From Leeuwenhoekiella sp. MAR_2009_132 (GTDB lineage Bacteria > Bacteroidota > Bacteroidia > Flavobacteriales > Flavobacteriaceae), in NCBI RefSeq assembly GCF_000687915.1, contig NZ_JHZY01000004.1:816001-880000 (forward strand): a stretch of 64,000 nucleotides of DNA, written 5' to 3'. This document shows positions 10,101-17,620 of the stretch, piece after piece. Made by a program: the position numbers and the translations under genes. Below the pieces are notes generated by a model. That model had not been told where the DNA came from and searched no databases. It saw only the letters and a list, made by a program, of their open reading frames with translations. How positions within the stretch are numbered: position 1 is the first letter of the stretch; each line of letters starts with the position of its first letter.

Positions 10101-10899
10101 TGACCACGGCATTTTCAATATCTGCAACGGATTTTACATAGCCCAAACCACGAACCAGATATTCGGCCTGATTGATTTCCAATGTTTGTGCACCAATATC
10201 TTGGTTGCTCTGCTTAACGGCTTTGACAATGGCACTTAATCCAATATTGTATTGGCGCATTTTCTCCGGGTCCACATCTACTTGATATTCCTGAACATAA
10301 CCGCCGATAGACGCTACTTCGGAAACACCACTTGCTGATGACAATCCGTATTTCACATAATAATCCTGTATACTACGCAGTTCCTGTAAATCCCAACCAC
10401 CGGTTACATTACCATCCTTGTCACGACCTTCTAGGGTGTACCAGAATATTTGTCCTAAACCTGTGGCATCAGGGCCCAAAGCTGGGTTAACGCCATCTGG
10501 CAGCAAGTTGGAAGGAAGCGAATTGAGTTTTTCGAGAATGCGACTACGTGACCAGTAAAACTCCACATCTTCTTCAAAAATGATATAGATACTGGAAAAC
10601 CCAAACATAGAGGAACTACGAATAGTTTTCACGCCTGGAATACCTAGAAGCGAAGTTGTAAGTGGATACGTAATTTGGTCTTCAATATCCTGTGGCGAGC
10701 GCCCTTGCCATTTGGTAAAAACAATTTGTTGGTTTTCACCAATATCGGGAATGGCATCCACAGCTACAGGGTCAGTAGGCAAAATACCGGTCTCCCAATT
10801 AAAAGGTGCGTTTACAACGCCCCAACCGACGAACAAAGCTAATAGTAAAACAGCTACTAATTTATTTTCTATTAGAAATTTGATGCTTTTATTCAGCAT
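7147..10899 (-). CDS. cusA: CusA-type heavy-metal RND efflux pump
   Basis: 1250 aa from the ATG at 10899 (an upstream in-frame start at 10962 would add 21 residues before the canonical MLNKSIKFLIENK start). RND family: two large periplasmic loops and two transmembrane halves. The TM4 motif GIAIAIGTMVDVG (about residues 420-432) is the Cu(I)/Ag(I) class signature, unlike the DFG...DG motif of divalent pumps. It is about 200 residues longer than E. coli CusA. One insert at about residues 531-637 adds several transmembrane helices after TM6, and another acidic insert follows in the second periplasmic loop (NKNGERQRY...GEYYRNW). It exports copper or silver with the downstream TolC protein. No adaptor gene is next to it. 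Confidence 0.9.
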   Translation of the reverse strand: MLNKSIKFLIENKLVAVLLLALFVGWGVVNAPFNWETGILPTDPVAVDAIPDIGENQQIVFTKWQGRSPQDIEDQITYPLTTSLLGIPGVKTIRSSSMFGFSSIYIIFEEDVEFYWSRSRILEKLNSLPSNLLPDGVNPALGPDATGLGQIFWYTLEGRDKDGNVTGGWDLQELRSIQDYYVKYGLSSASGVSEVASIGGYVQEYQVDVDPEKMRQYNIGLSAIVKAVKQSNQDIGAQTLEINQAEYLVRGLGYVKSVADIENAVVTSENFTSIRIKDIATVHLGPQTRRGILDKEGAEVVGGVVVARYGANPMEVINNVKEQIAELSSGLPTKVLADGRTSQVTIVPFYDRTQLIQETLHTLNEALTLEILITILVIIVMVFNLRASILISGLLPVAVLMVFIAMKLFDVDANIVALSGIAIAIGTMVDVGVILAENMIRHLEDEKLRFRESGIEYTTNEIIYNATAEVSGAILTAVLTTIISFIPVFTMIGAEGKLFRPLAFTKTMALTASLVIALFLIPPFAAFLFKKSTIREHAKYIINAVLIVLGITAIFYGYWLGIILIAYGIVAILSVRDIITAKRANLIHIVISCIAIVFLLAEYWRPLGFDRGIIMNLIFVAIICFGLLGAFSIFQKYYDTILRWALQNRLLFLIIPTTVLILGAIIMRNTGKEFMPSLNEGSFLLMPTSLPHAGVEENKRVLQQLDMAVASIPEIETVVGKSGRTESALDPAPLSMYENVIQYKSEYMRNKNGERQRYRVNDDGLFVLKNDKFIINPNNEIDDDANYEASQLKTNATHNDLIEDGSGEYYRNWRPEIDSPDDIWNEIVKVTKFPGVTSAPKLQPIETRLVMLQTGMRAPMGIKVKGPDLKTIEAFGLQLEDILKQAEGVKEQAVFADRIVGKPYLLIDIKRDQLARYGISIMDVQEVLQVAVGGMPLTQTVEGRERYGVRVRYPRELRANSEDLKDIYVPVEKGSPVPLSELVDIRYEQGPQVIKSEDTFLIGYVLFDKLDGFAEVDVVENAQALIQQKIDNGDLIVPQGINYRFTGTYENQLRAEKTLSVVVPLALLIIFLILYFQFRSVSTSLMVFTGIAVAFAGGFIMIWLYGQDWFFNFSFFGENMRDLFNMKTINLSVAVWVGFIALFGIATDDGVVMATYLTQTFDRENPNDKKGIRLATLEAAGKRIRPCLMTTVTTVLALLPVLTSTGKGSDIMIPMAIPIFGGMIIDITSYFLVPVLYSWKKEYQLKRANK

Positions 10900-11002
10900 A
10901 GAAATGATTATTAAGTAATTATAAATCTTGTTTAAAAGTGACAAACAAGCAGAAATGTCCAAAACAAATTAATGCAGGACTACAGTTCTAATTACTTAAA
11001 AA

Positions 11003-11419
11003 TCAAATAAGGAAAGTCTGGTCTAAAACTTGAATATCCCTGACCAAGGGAGGAGGCGTATAATCTCTGTATGAATTTAAATCTTCTTGAGATTCGAAAA
11101 ATAAGTGTATATAGGTATGGATAAAAGCAGCAACAAATAGTTGTTGGTCTTTATCTAATTTGTCGAACGATGTTTTTAAAGTATCTTGCCCTTCAACAAT
11201 CACTTGTTCATCACTACAGCAATCTTTTTTAGAAATATCACACTCTGATGACTGCGATTGCTGTTGAACATCCATACCGCAAGTTTGAGCGTGACCAAAT
11301 AATGAAGAGTCCACAAAAATATCTCCACAATAATGACTATCTACCGTAAATGATACGGTTGACAACAACACTAACAGTGCCATAGAGAATGTTGATATTT
11401 TAAAAAAGATTTTCTTCAT
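11003..11419 (-). CDS. HYC_CC_PP family exported protein
   Basis: 138 aa from the ATG at 11419 (a start at 11446 would add nine residues). Hydrophobic N-terminus (residues 5-25), then the family's hallmark HYC (DSHYCGD), a CC pair (DCCSDEQ) and a PPP near the end (YTPPPL). These small Bacteroidota proteins sit next to heavy-metal pumps; the cysteine and histidine clusters suggest periplasmic metal binding. It is the first gene of the copper operon. The function is not established. Confidence 0.8.
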   Translation of the reverse strand: MKKIFFKISTFSMALLVLLSTVSFTVDSHYCGDIFVDSSLFGHAQTCGMDVQQQSQSSECDISKKDCCSDEQVIVEGQDTLKTSFDKLDKDQQLFVAAFIHTYIHLFFESQEDLNSYRDYTPPPLVRDIQVLDQTFLI

Positions 11420-11664
11420 TAATTTTACAAAAATACAAAATTTCAAGTAAATTTTCTTTATTTAACAAATAATTTTGATTTCATATGCAACATATTCTCC
11501 TAAATCTATATGAAAGATTATCTAATTTCTAGAAAAATGCCGAATACAAACCTGTTTTAAATTTATTATTAAGAATTGTTCTAAATAAGTTTGTTTTTTT
11601 AAATTTCATTTCTATTTTTGTCGCTGAAATAATCACTTACTTATATTAAGTCTAAATAAATTTA

Positions 11665-12887
11665 ATGATGAAAAAAATGTTTTTTACGCAATTATAGGAA
11701 GCCTTATTTTTGCTTCGTGCTCTTCTGATGATGAGCCGATTACTGAAACCTCAAACATTGAGGTGCCTTCAAACTACACCTTCGAAAGAGATGGACAATC
11801 CACATTGGATTTTAGTGGCCAGACCACCCGAATTTTAATGGCTGAAGAAATCCTTAATTCCTTTACAGATTTCGAAAACACGACTGTGATATCCTTGCAG
11901 GCAATGTATGCACATCAGGAAGGGGACCTAGATTTTTCAGACGCTGCCTTAAATGCGTCAGATAAAAACGTACGCAGTAAAACGGCTGCGTCCCAAGATT
12001 ATTTTAGCGCAAACACCACAGAAGCGGCAGCTATAAGAAACCTATTCGATAGCTATATTTCCGGTCAGGTCAATGAGGTATTCCCTAACAAGGATGTCCT
12101 AGCAGTCGCTGGCAGTGCCGGTCAACTTGCCGATGGGACAAAAACCCGGTATGTTAACGCTAAAGGACTTGTGTACAACCAAATGTTTGCAAAAAGCCTT
12201 ATTGGGGCGCTGATGGCAGATCAGATGCTTAACAACTATCTCAGCATAGCTGTTCTTGATGCGGATAATAAAGTTGCGGACAACGACAATGGGATTACAG
12301 AAGATGGAGAGACCTTTACCACGATGGAACATAATTGGGACGAGGCCTATGGATACCTCTACGGAACATCCGTTGATGCAGCCAACCCGAATGTAACCAT
12401 TGGGGGCGATGATAGTTTTTTGAATGATTATTTGGGCACAGTAAACGCAGACCCGGATTTTTCTACCATTGCTGCCGATATTTTTGATGCATTCAAATTG
12501 GGTCGTGCCGCGATAGTGGCAAAAGATTATACAGTACGGGATACCCAGGCTGCCATTATACGTCAAAAAATATCCGAGGTAATTGCCATACGTGCGGTAT
12601 ACTATTTACAACAAGGAAAAAATTTGCTTGCAAACGGTGATTTTGGCGCCGCATTCCAAAACCTTTCTGAGGGTTATGGGTTTGTTTTTAGCTTGCGTTT
12701 TACTAGAAACCAGAGTACAGATACTTCCTTCTTTAGCAAAAGCGAAGTTGATGGTTTTACATCTGCTCTCTTGGCGGATGGACCCAATGGTTTTTGGGAC
12801 CTTGAACCTTCAACACTGGACAGTATTACGGAAGCTATTGCCGCTAAATTTGACTTCACGGTCGAGCAAGCTGCCAGCGCAAATTAA
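11665..12887 (+). pseudogene. DUF4856 lipoprotein gene with a frameshift in its signal peptide
   Basis: From 11763 to 12887 the frame encodes an intact DUF4856 body (starting VPSNYTFERDGQSTLDFSGQ). The lipobox LIFASCSSDDE lies just upstream in the same frame (about 11703-11735), but the only good start, ATGATG at 11665, is one frame off and hits TAG at 11695. A run of seven A (11671-11677) precedes the break; eight A would restore M-M-K-K-N-V-F-Y-A-I-I-G-S-L-I-F-A-S-C. DUF4856 lipoproteins accompany imelysin in Bacteroidota iron-responsive loci, as here. Sequencing error, slippage-based switching or true decay are all possible. Confidence 0.75.
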
Positions 12888-12909
12888 ATAAAAATTGAAT
12901 TAGCCACAT

Positions 12910-12942
12910 CAACCGATTTACCGCCGATGGAAAAATCGGTTG
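12910..12942 (+). other. Hairpin between the DUF4856 and imelysin genes
   Basis: CAACCGATTT (12910-12919) pairs with AAATCGGTTG (12933-12942) around a 13-nt loop. No strong U-run follows on either strand, so it may be an attenuator or mRNA processing hairpin, not a clean terminator. Confidence 0.5.
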
Positions 12943-12960
12943 ATTTAAAAAAAAATAGTT

Positions 12961-13635
12961 ATGAAACACTGGAAACTTTGGAGTTTTATTAGTATCGGAC
13001 TGCTGATTGTAGCGTGTTCAAAAGATAATGGGAACGAAAACTTGCCACCGGCTAACAATAATTTTGATCGTGGCGCAATGCTTGTAAATTGGGCAGATAA
13101 TATCATTGTCCCTGCATATACTTCTTTTAAAACAGAGGCCGAAAACCTGAACACTGCTGCAACGGTCTTTGCAAATGAGCCTACAGAGGCAAACCTTCAG
13201 GATTTGCGAGCTTCGTGGGCCGCATCCTATATTGCCTTTCAAAAGGTCTCTATGTTTGAAATTGGCAAAGCCGAAGAAGTAAGGTACAGGAACCGACTGA
13301 ATATTTACCCCTCTGACACCCAAAGAATAGAAAATTTTATAGAAACTGGCAGTTATGACTTGGCTTTGCCATCTACAATAGATGTACAAGGTTTCCCTGC
13401 TATAGATTATCTGATCAACGGCCTTGGCGCAACAGATACCGAAATTGTAAGCTTCTATACCGTCAACGGCAATGCCCAGGGATATAAAAATTATCTCGGC
13501 ACCCTTACGGAAACTATCCTGCAATTGACCACAACACTCTCGGTCTTTCCACTTCCGGCAGAACCTATTATGGATGCACCTCGTTTGATGTTATCCAGTT
13601 TAAAATTTCCTTTCGTGGTGGCAAAATTGACTTGA
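12961..13635 (+). pseudogene. Imelysin-family lipoprotein, 3' end replaced
   Basis: Starts as a typical imelysin (IrpA-like) lipoprotein: lipobox LLIVACSKD (cysteine near residue 19), then the helical family core (WADNIIVPAYTSFKTEAENL, LRASWAASYIAFQKVSMFEIG, PAIDYLINGLG). Family members run about 350-400 aa; here family-like sequence stops near residue 190 (about 13530) and the frame runs into sequence that is the reverse strand of a TraG-type coupling protein, giving a 35-residue nonsense tail. The protein is therefore missing its second half. Imelysins are linked to iron uptake. The truncation marks a recombination joint. Confidence 0.85.
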
Positions 13636-13892
13636 TATTTGGCATTTCCACTTTTAGGCTCGTCCGTTTTATGTAAGAATACATACATTACTATATTAAT
13701 TAATGTCAGAGGACAAACCAAATAAAGTGCTATTTGAAACAATGGTAATTGTTCATTTAAATAATACACAAAAGCACCAATCAATAGAAAATTGACGACA
13801 AATGCATATCTGCTTATCCGAAATATTCCATAAAAAACACTACTGGCCAAACCAATAATAAAAAGTACCGTTACGAGATTGTCCATTTGCAT
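13491..13892 (-). pseudogene. Conjugative coupling protein (TraG/VirD4 type), N-terminal fragment
   Basis: 133 aa. Two or three N-terminal transmembrane segments (about residues 5-25, 27-45, 50-70), then KRGASIIGSAGSGKTESVV, the Walker A region of the Bacteroidota ICE coupling ATPase (GSAGSGKT at about residues 108-115). Full-length proteins have over 600 residues; this one loses similarity right after the Walker A motif, where the broken imelysin gene begins on the other strand, and ends in an unrelated short tail. It cannot act as a coupling protein. It follows the relaxase gene by 9 bp, the usual mob-traG order. Confidence 0.85.
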
Positions 13893-13901
13893 AGTTTTAG
13901 A

Positions 13902-14933
13902 TTAGATTCCGATGGAACTCGATTTAATGGCCACTTCCGCACCACGTCGTAGCCTATTAAAAATTTTCATTGCCAATTGTGCTTGCGTGACCGGAATACT
14001 CGGCATTATTGGAATATTACTTTCACGCATTAATTTGAACGCAATCGCTTTTTCATTGGTGGGCAGTTTCATTAGTGAAGCAAAATAGATTTTCGGATTC
14101 TTGTTGAAATCCTTTCTTGCTTTATAAGTTTCAGCAAAGTTCCTTTGATAGCCAAAAGACTTGTCAAAAGTCTTTTCCGCTTTCTCAAAAAACCCATCCC
14201 TATCAAATCCCCGTTTTACCGTTTTACCATTTAATTCAACATCAGAAGCTTTGTATTTACTTCCTGGGGACAAAGAGAATTTATTGGAAGCATCCTTACG
14301 GCTCACAATAATATGGATATGACTTTGGTTTCCTGCTTTTGGCATTCCTTGTACGATTCGTTTTCCGTTCTGTTGGTGTGGGGCTTCTCTTTCGAGTTTC
14401 CCTATTTCTTTTTCCAATTTTTTCACATTCCCTTCTGCTCGTCCATCTTGCACATTTCGGATTTCAGTTTTTAGTTGAAGTATTTTTGTGGCATACGGTT
14501 GGTTTTCTTTTATCTGAAAGTCCGTTCCTTTAAAGGCTCTTTGGTGTTCAATTTTAGCATAGTATTTTATATCATCGATTGTAATGGGTCGCCCATTGAT
14601 TTCGCGATTAAATGAAGCCACATAATCCTTCATAGTCTCACGGGTGTATTTTTGCAAATCCTCACTATGGTTCTGCAACCGTTTCAGTTCGTATTTAGAT
14701 GGGCTTACGGTAATGGAATAAAACCGTGGTTCGTGCTTTTCGAGTTTTGCCGTATTGCCATCAATTTCCTTGACCACTTCCTCTGCTGAAATCTCGTCGC
14801 CGTATTGGTTAAAAAAATGTTCCATATCCTGCTGTTCCAGTCCTTGGTTTTCCTTCTCCAGATAACCCACAAAATCAGCCGAACTTTTAGAATAATTGCT
14901 TCCCATTTTTTGAGGTGTTATTGTTATGTACAT
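13902..14933 (-). CDS. MobB-type relaxase (DUF5712 family)
   Basis: 343 aa beginning MYITITPQKMGSNYSKSSADFVGYLEKEN, the recognised start of Bacteroidota ICE relaxases. The histidine-rich metal-binding stretch GNQSHIHIIVSRKDAS (about residues 209-224) is the relaxase HxHxxxx-type motif; a Tyr near the N-terminus is the likely nicking residue. It would cut one strand at oriT and pilot transfer. The gene lies between the BfmA/BtgA-like accessory gene and the coupling-protein fragment, in the standard order. The gene appears intact. Confidence 0.85.
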   Translation of the reverse strand: MYITITPQKMGSNYSKSSADFVGYLEKENQGLEQQDMEHFFNQYGDEISAEEVVKEIDGNTAKLEKHEPRFYSITVSPSKYELKRLQNHSEDLQKYTRETMKDYVASFNREINGRPITIDDIKYYAKIEHQRAFKGTDFQIKENQPYATKILQLKTEIRNVQDGRAEGNVKKLEKEIGKLEREAPHQQNGKRIVQGMPKAGNQSHIHIIVSRKDASNKFSLSPGSKYKASDVELNGKTVKRGFDRDGFFEKAEKTFDKSFGYQRNFAETYKARKDFNKNPKIYFASLMKLPTNEKAIAFKLMRESNIPIMPSIPVTQAQLAMKIFNRLRRGAEVAIKSSSIGI

Positions 14934-14944
14934 AGCTTAAAATT

Positions 14945-15325
14945 TTAGAGGTCGTTATTAAGATTTTGCTTTTCGCGAAAGCGTACTTTCTTTTTTTCTT
15001 CGGCATATTTCTTTTCCACTATCAAAGGTTTTTTGCTTGGCTGTTCTGTCTCAAAAAGGGATTGAATCATTGCAACTGTAGGCTTGGTTTGGGTCTTTTC
15101 AACATCCCTCATTATAGCGATTACTGCATTGATTCTTTTCAGTAACTTGGCTTCGATGGTTCGTCCTGTCGGACCTAATTTTTCTTTTGGAGATATCTCA
15201 TTGTAGAAGAAAAAATCAAGAATGGCTTCCATCGTTTCCGTATGTGTCTTGAAGTGCTTTTTTGAAAATTCCTGAAAACGTTTGGCAGTTTTCCTTTTGA
15301 ACCTGATGGTGATGAATGAATCCAT
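14945..15325 (-). CDS. BfmA/BtgA-family mobilisation protein
   Basis: 126 aa, basic, with a ribbon-helix-helix-like N-terminus (MDSFITIRFKRKTAKRFQEFSKKHFKTHTETMEAILDFF) and a helical middle. BfmA/BtgA proteins help the relaxase bind oriT in Bacteroides-type elements. It is the first gene of the mob unit, directly after the presumed oriT region, and 11 bp ahead of the relaxase gene. It contains one copy of the TTTTCGCGAAAGCG palindrome near its 3' end. Confidence 0.8.
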   Translation of the reverse strand: MDSFITIRFKRKTAKRFQEFSKKHFKTHTETMEAILDFFFYNEISPKEKLGPTGRTIEAKLLKRINAVIAIMRDVEKTQTKPTVAMIQSLFETEQPSKKPLIVEKKYAEEKKKVRFREKQNLNNDL

Positions 15326-15339
15326 TTTCTTTCGCTTTT

Positions 15340-15410
15340 TTTTGTGTTTGACGTAAATCCATCCCTGTTTACAGACTGTGTGGGGGCATTTGACGCAAAT
15401 CGAAGAAATT
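15340..15410. other. Candidate oriT region with paired direct repeats
   Basis: TTTGACGTAAATC at 15347-15359 and TTTGACGCAAATC at 15389-15401 differ at one base and start 42 bp apart, four helical turns, just upstream of the mobilisation operon. A G-rich TGTGTGGGGGC lies between them. Position and repeat pattern fit an oriT or MobC operator. The nick site cannot be located by eye. Confidence 0.4.
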
Positions 15411-15717
15411 TATATAATCCATTAATTTTCAAGTATTTTAAAATCAATGGATTATACGCTAAAAGGAATATGTAACGTGGCTCTGCCCGTTACCCTCTTG
15501 CTATTCCTTTTCGTCACGCCAAAGCGTGACAAAAATTTCATACAATCTGGCTAAAAAGCCAATTGCCTTTTAGGAATCCGAAAATTCCTATATGTAAATT
15601 ATAGATGGATATAGCTATCAGCGAAAGTTAAAAATGGGATAACTATATTAATTTATGTGTGCTGAATTTCAGCGAAATAAAGATACGCTTTTTTCTCGAC
15701 TTGAAATTAATTGCATA
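15411..15717. other. Intergenic region of the mobilisation module
   Basis: AT-rich sequence upstream of the mob genes with local inverted repeats (for example GCCCGTTACCC... and the AAAGCGTGAC stretches near 15480-15540). It contains no credible gene. It may form part of a larger oriT. Confidence 0.3.
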
Positions 15718-15747
15718 CAAAAACACCTCCAAAAATTTAGAGGTGCT
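15718..15747 (-). terminator. Intrinsic terminator of the 65-aa gene
   Basis: On the minus strand CACCTC pairs with GAGGTG (15740-15745 with 15724-15729), followed by a run of T. It lies 20 bp after the stop at 15768. Confidence 0.75.
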
Positions 15748-15767
15748 TGACTATAAAATTTAGAAAA

Positions 15768-15965
15768 TTAGATGTTAAATACAAACGTATAGGAATATAA
15801 ATTTCGCAATGCTTCTTCCTCTATCATCGTTTCAAAACAGGTGTAATTTTCTCTTACGTATTTGCGAATATCGTCGCCAAATTTTCGTTCCACATCCTTT
15901 TTGGAATCTTCCAAAAGACGGTTTTGAGCCTCCTCGCTCAAGTCTGTAAAATTTAGATAAACCAT
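15768..15965 (-). CDS. Small ICE protein of unknown function
   Basis: 65-aa acidic protein (MVYLNFTDLSEEAQNRLLEDSKKDVERKF...) with one likely amphipathic helix and no recognisable domain. It is 11 bp after the DUF6876 gene, in the same direction, and is followed by a clear terminator, so it is probably the last gene of that transcript. I do not recognise a function. Confidence 0.65.
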   Translation of the reverse strand: MVYLNFTDLSEEAQNRLLEDSKKDVERKFGDDIRKYVRENYTCFETMIEEEALRNLYSYTFVFNI

Positions 15966-15976
15966 AGCTTTAAATT

Positions 15977-16357
15977 TTAGTATTCGCTTGGTAACATCAA
16001 CGTATCATTTACAAAAAATAACCGCAGTTCATCGAGCGGAAAATCAGTTACCCGATAACCGTGTTTTTCCAAAATATTGTTGTTGCCATCGCTGTATATT
16101 ATCTCTGCTTCATAGCCTGTAAAATCCTGCTTATCTTCGGGCAATCTTTTGAAGTCTATGGTTACAAATTCGCTTCGGTTCATTAGACTTTTTGCAATTA
16201 CGGAAGTGTCCGTAATGAGCCAAAAACAATCTGCTACATTGGCAAGATATTTTAGTCCGTCTGTAAAACGTGTTCTTAATAATGGGATTTGGTAGAACAT
16301 TTCCGTTCCGTGAAAATGTTGCAATCCTTCTTTGATTTCGTTAACTTGTGCTTTCAT
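15977..16357 (-). CDS. DUF6876 family protein
   Basis: 126 aa, starting MKAQVNEIKEGLQHFHGTEMFYQIPLLRTRFTDGLKYLA and containing CFWLITDTSV, the recognisable core of DUF6876, a family found on Bacteroidota conjugative elements next to single-strand binding proteins. No catalytic motif is visible. It is encoded downstream of two ssb genes but separated from the nearer one by a terminator (16386-16423). Confidence 0.75.
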   Translation of the reverse strand: MKAQVNEIKEGLQHFHGTEMFYQIPLLRTRFTDGLKYLANVADCFWLITDTSVIAKSLMNRSEFVTIDFKRLPEDKQDFTGYEAEIIYSDGNNNILEKHGYRVTDFPLDELRLFFVNDTLMLPSEY

Positions 16358-16385
16358 TGTTATCTATTTTTATTAGTGGATAATT

Positions 16386-16423
16386 AAAAAGAGGGCGCAA
16401 TTTTCGACGAGAACGTCCTCTTT
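16386..16423 (-). terminator. Terminator after the first ssb gene
   Basis: On the minus strand AAAGAGGACG pairs with CGCCCTCTTT around a loop and is followed by TTTTT. Its sequence is close to the terminator at 16804-16840, as if the ssb gene and its terminator had been duplicated together. Confidence 0.75.
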
Positions 16424-16778
16424 AATTTTTATGGTTACTTACCATTTTAGACCCGAGCAAAAGAATTTCCCTTGCTACAACTTCGGTATAGTATCGTTTT
16501 TCGCCTTCCTTGGTTTCATAAGAGCGTTGTGCCAATTTGCCTTCAATAGCAATTTGTTTTCCTACTACTGCATATTTTTCAATAATTGTAGCGAGTTTTC
16601 CCCAAGCCACAACACTATGCCAATGGGTTTCAGATTGTTTTTCGCCTTTTGCATCCTTGTAATTTTCATTTGTAGCCATTGAGAACTGCGCCACAATTTT
16701 TCCATTTTCAAGATTTGTAACCTGTGGGTCTTGCCCAATGTTCCCGATTAACTGAACGTGATTTTTAATAGTTTTCAT
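16422..16778 (-). CDS. ssb: Single-stranded DNA-binding protein, ICE copy 1
   Basis: 118 aa from the ATG at 16778 (an upstream start at 16817 lies in the preceding leader). OB-fold SSB core: NHVQLIGNIGQDP, FSMATNENYKDAKGEKQSETHWHSVVAWGKLA, EGKLAQRSY. It binds single strands during transfer or replication of the element. Unlike chromosomal SSB it has no acidic DDxPF-type tail and ends in a basic stretch (SNHKN), so it probably does not recruit the usual SSB partners. It is a tandem paralogue of the protein at 16852-17196. Confidence 0.9.
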   Translation of the reverse strand: MKTIKNHVQLIGNIGQDPQVTNLENGKIVAQFSMATNENYKDAKGEKQSETHWHSVVAWGKLATIIEKYAVVGKQIAIEGKLAQRSYETKEGEKRYYTEVVAREILLLGSKMVSNHKN

Positions 16779-16803
16779 AATAAAAGTTTTAAAGATTATT
16801 AAT

Positions 16804-16840
16804 AAAAAAGGGCGCAACTTTCGAGAGGTACGCCCTCTAA
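16804..16840 (-). terminator. Terminator after the second ssb gene
   Basis: On the minus strand AGAGGGCGTACC... pairs with ...GCGCCCTTT, followed by a run of six T. It is a near copy of the terminator at 16386-16423. Confidence 0.7.
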
Positions 16841-16851
16841 AATTTCAATGA

Positions 16852-17196
16852 TTACTTATCATTCTTGCTTCCAAGCAAAAGGATTTCATTTGCTTCGATT
16901 TCGGTAACATATCGTTTGATACCCTCTTTGTCCTCGTAGCTTCGGGATTTCAATTTTCCCGTAACACCTACTTCCTTGCCTTTACCTACAAATTTTTCGA
17001 TAATTTCGGCAGTCTTGCCCCAAGCCACAACGGTATGCCAATTGGTTTCTGTTTGTTTTTCGCCTTTGGCATCCTTGTAATACTCGTTAGTTGCGAGTGA
17101 AAAACGGGCTACTTTTTTACCGCTTTCAAGGTTTGTAATGGTTGGCTCTTGTCCAACGTTTCCGATTAACTGTACGTGATTTTTTAAAGTACTCAT
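16852..17196 (-). CDS. ssb: Single-stranded DNA-binding protein, ICE copy 2
   Basis: 114-aa OB-fold SSB (NHVQLIGNVGQEP, FSLATNEYYKDAKGEKQTETNWHTVVAWGKTAEIIEKF, TGKLKSRSYEDKEG). It is clearly homologous along its length to the 118-aa copy downstream but differs at many positions, so the duplication is not recent. It too lacks the acidic C-terminal tip. It is the promoter-proximal member of the pair. Confidence 0.9.
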   Translation of the reverse strand: MSTLKNHVQLIGNVGQEPTITNLESGKKVARFSLATNEYYKDAKGEKQTETNWHTVVAWGKTAEIIEKFVGKGKEVGVTGKLKSRSYEDKEGIKRYVTEIEANEILLLGSKNDK

Positions 17197-17253
17197 AATA
17201 AAATATTTAAAGATTAATTAAAATGCTATCTGAACTATTCAGACAGTTTATTG

Positions 17254-17352
17254 TTATATTTTTTGAAGTGATTTACTTATTATATCTTGAGCGTTTTCCT
17301 TTTTTGTTTTTTTTGGTGCCGCTTCCTTTTGTATGTTTTTGTAAGATTTCAT
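17254..17352 (-). CDS. Possible 32-aa basic peptide
   Basis: The frame MKSYKNIQKEAAPKKTKKEN... begins at 17352 behind an AT-rich leader like those of other genes here; in-frame starts further up (17379, 17496) look less natural. It is lysine-rich with no domain. It could be a real small ICE gene or chance. Confidence 0.35.
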   Translation of the reverse strand: MKSYKNIQKEAAPKKTKKENAQDIISKSLQKI

Positions 17353-17620
17353 AAGTTTTATTTTAGATTTACTTCCCATAGCGCCCTCGCTGTTACCTTT
17401 TTTTTGTTGCTGATACAGTTTCAAGATTTTGAATTGATAAGGACTTATAAAAAGTGAAGCGCAGCGTAACGGTTTATGCAGTCTGTTCAAGTTCAAAATG
17501 TTGGTATTTTGCTGGCAAAAAAAGGTTAGGGCAGCGAGGGTGCGGAAGTATTTCTAAAGACTTTGTGAAGTACAATAACATAGGAAGTGGCACCAAATGA
17601 TTAAATGGAATTCCGATTTG

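Noticed and set aside
11428..11435. TATTTTTG as -7 promoter element of the copper operon
   Set aside because: It lies 8 bp from the start codon and has no TTG at the right distance; too weak to list as a promoter.
12099..13524. Minus-strand frames of 155 and 168 aa opposite the DUF4856 and imelysin genes
   Set aside because: Antisense shadows of recognisable coding sequence, without start signals or domains.
15175..15447. 90-aa minus-strand frame overlapping the mobilisation accessory gene
   Set aside because: Overlaps the BfmA/BtgA-like gene in another frame and runs over the oriT-like repeats; no recognisable features.
17254..17496. 80-aa version of the small basic frame
   Set aside because: The upstream half has no similarity to a protein and the natural leader lies before the start at 17352; only the 32-aa version is kept, with low confidence.
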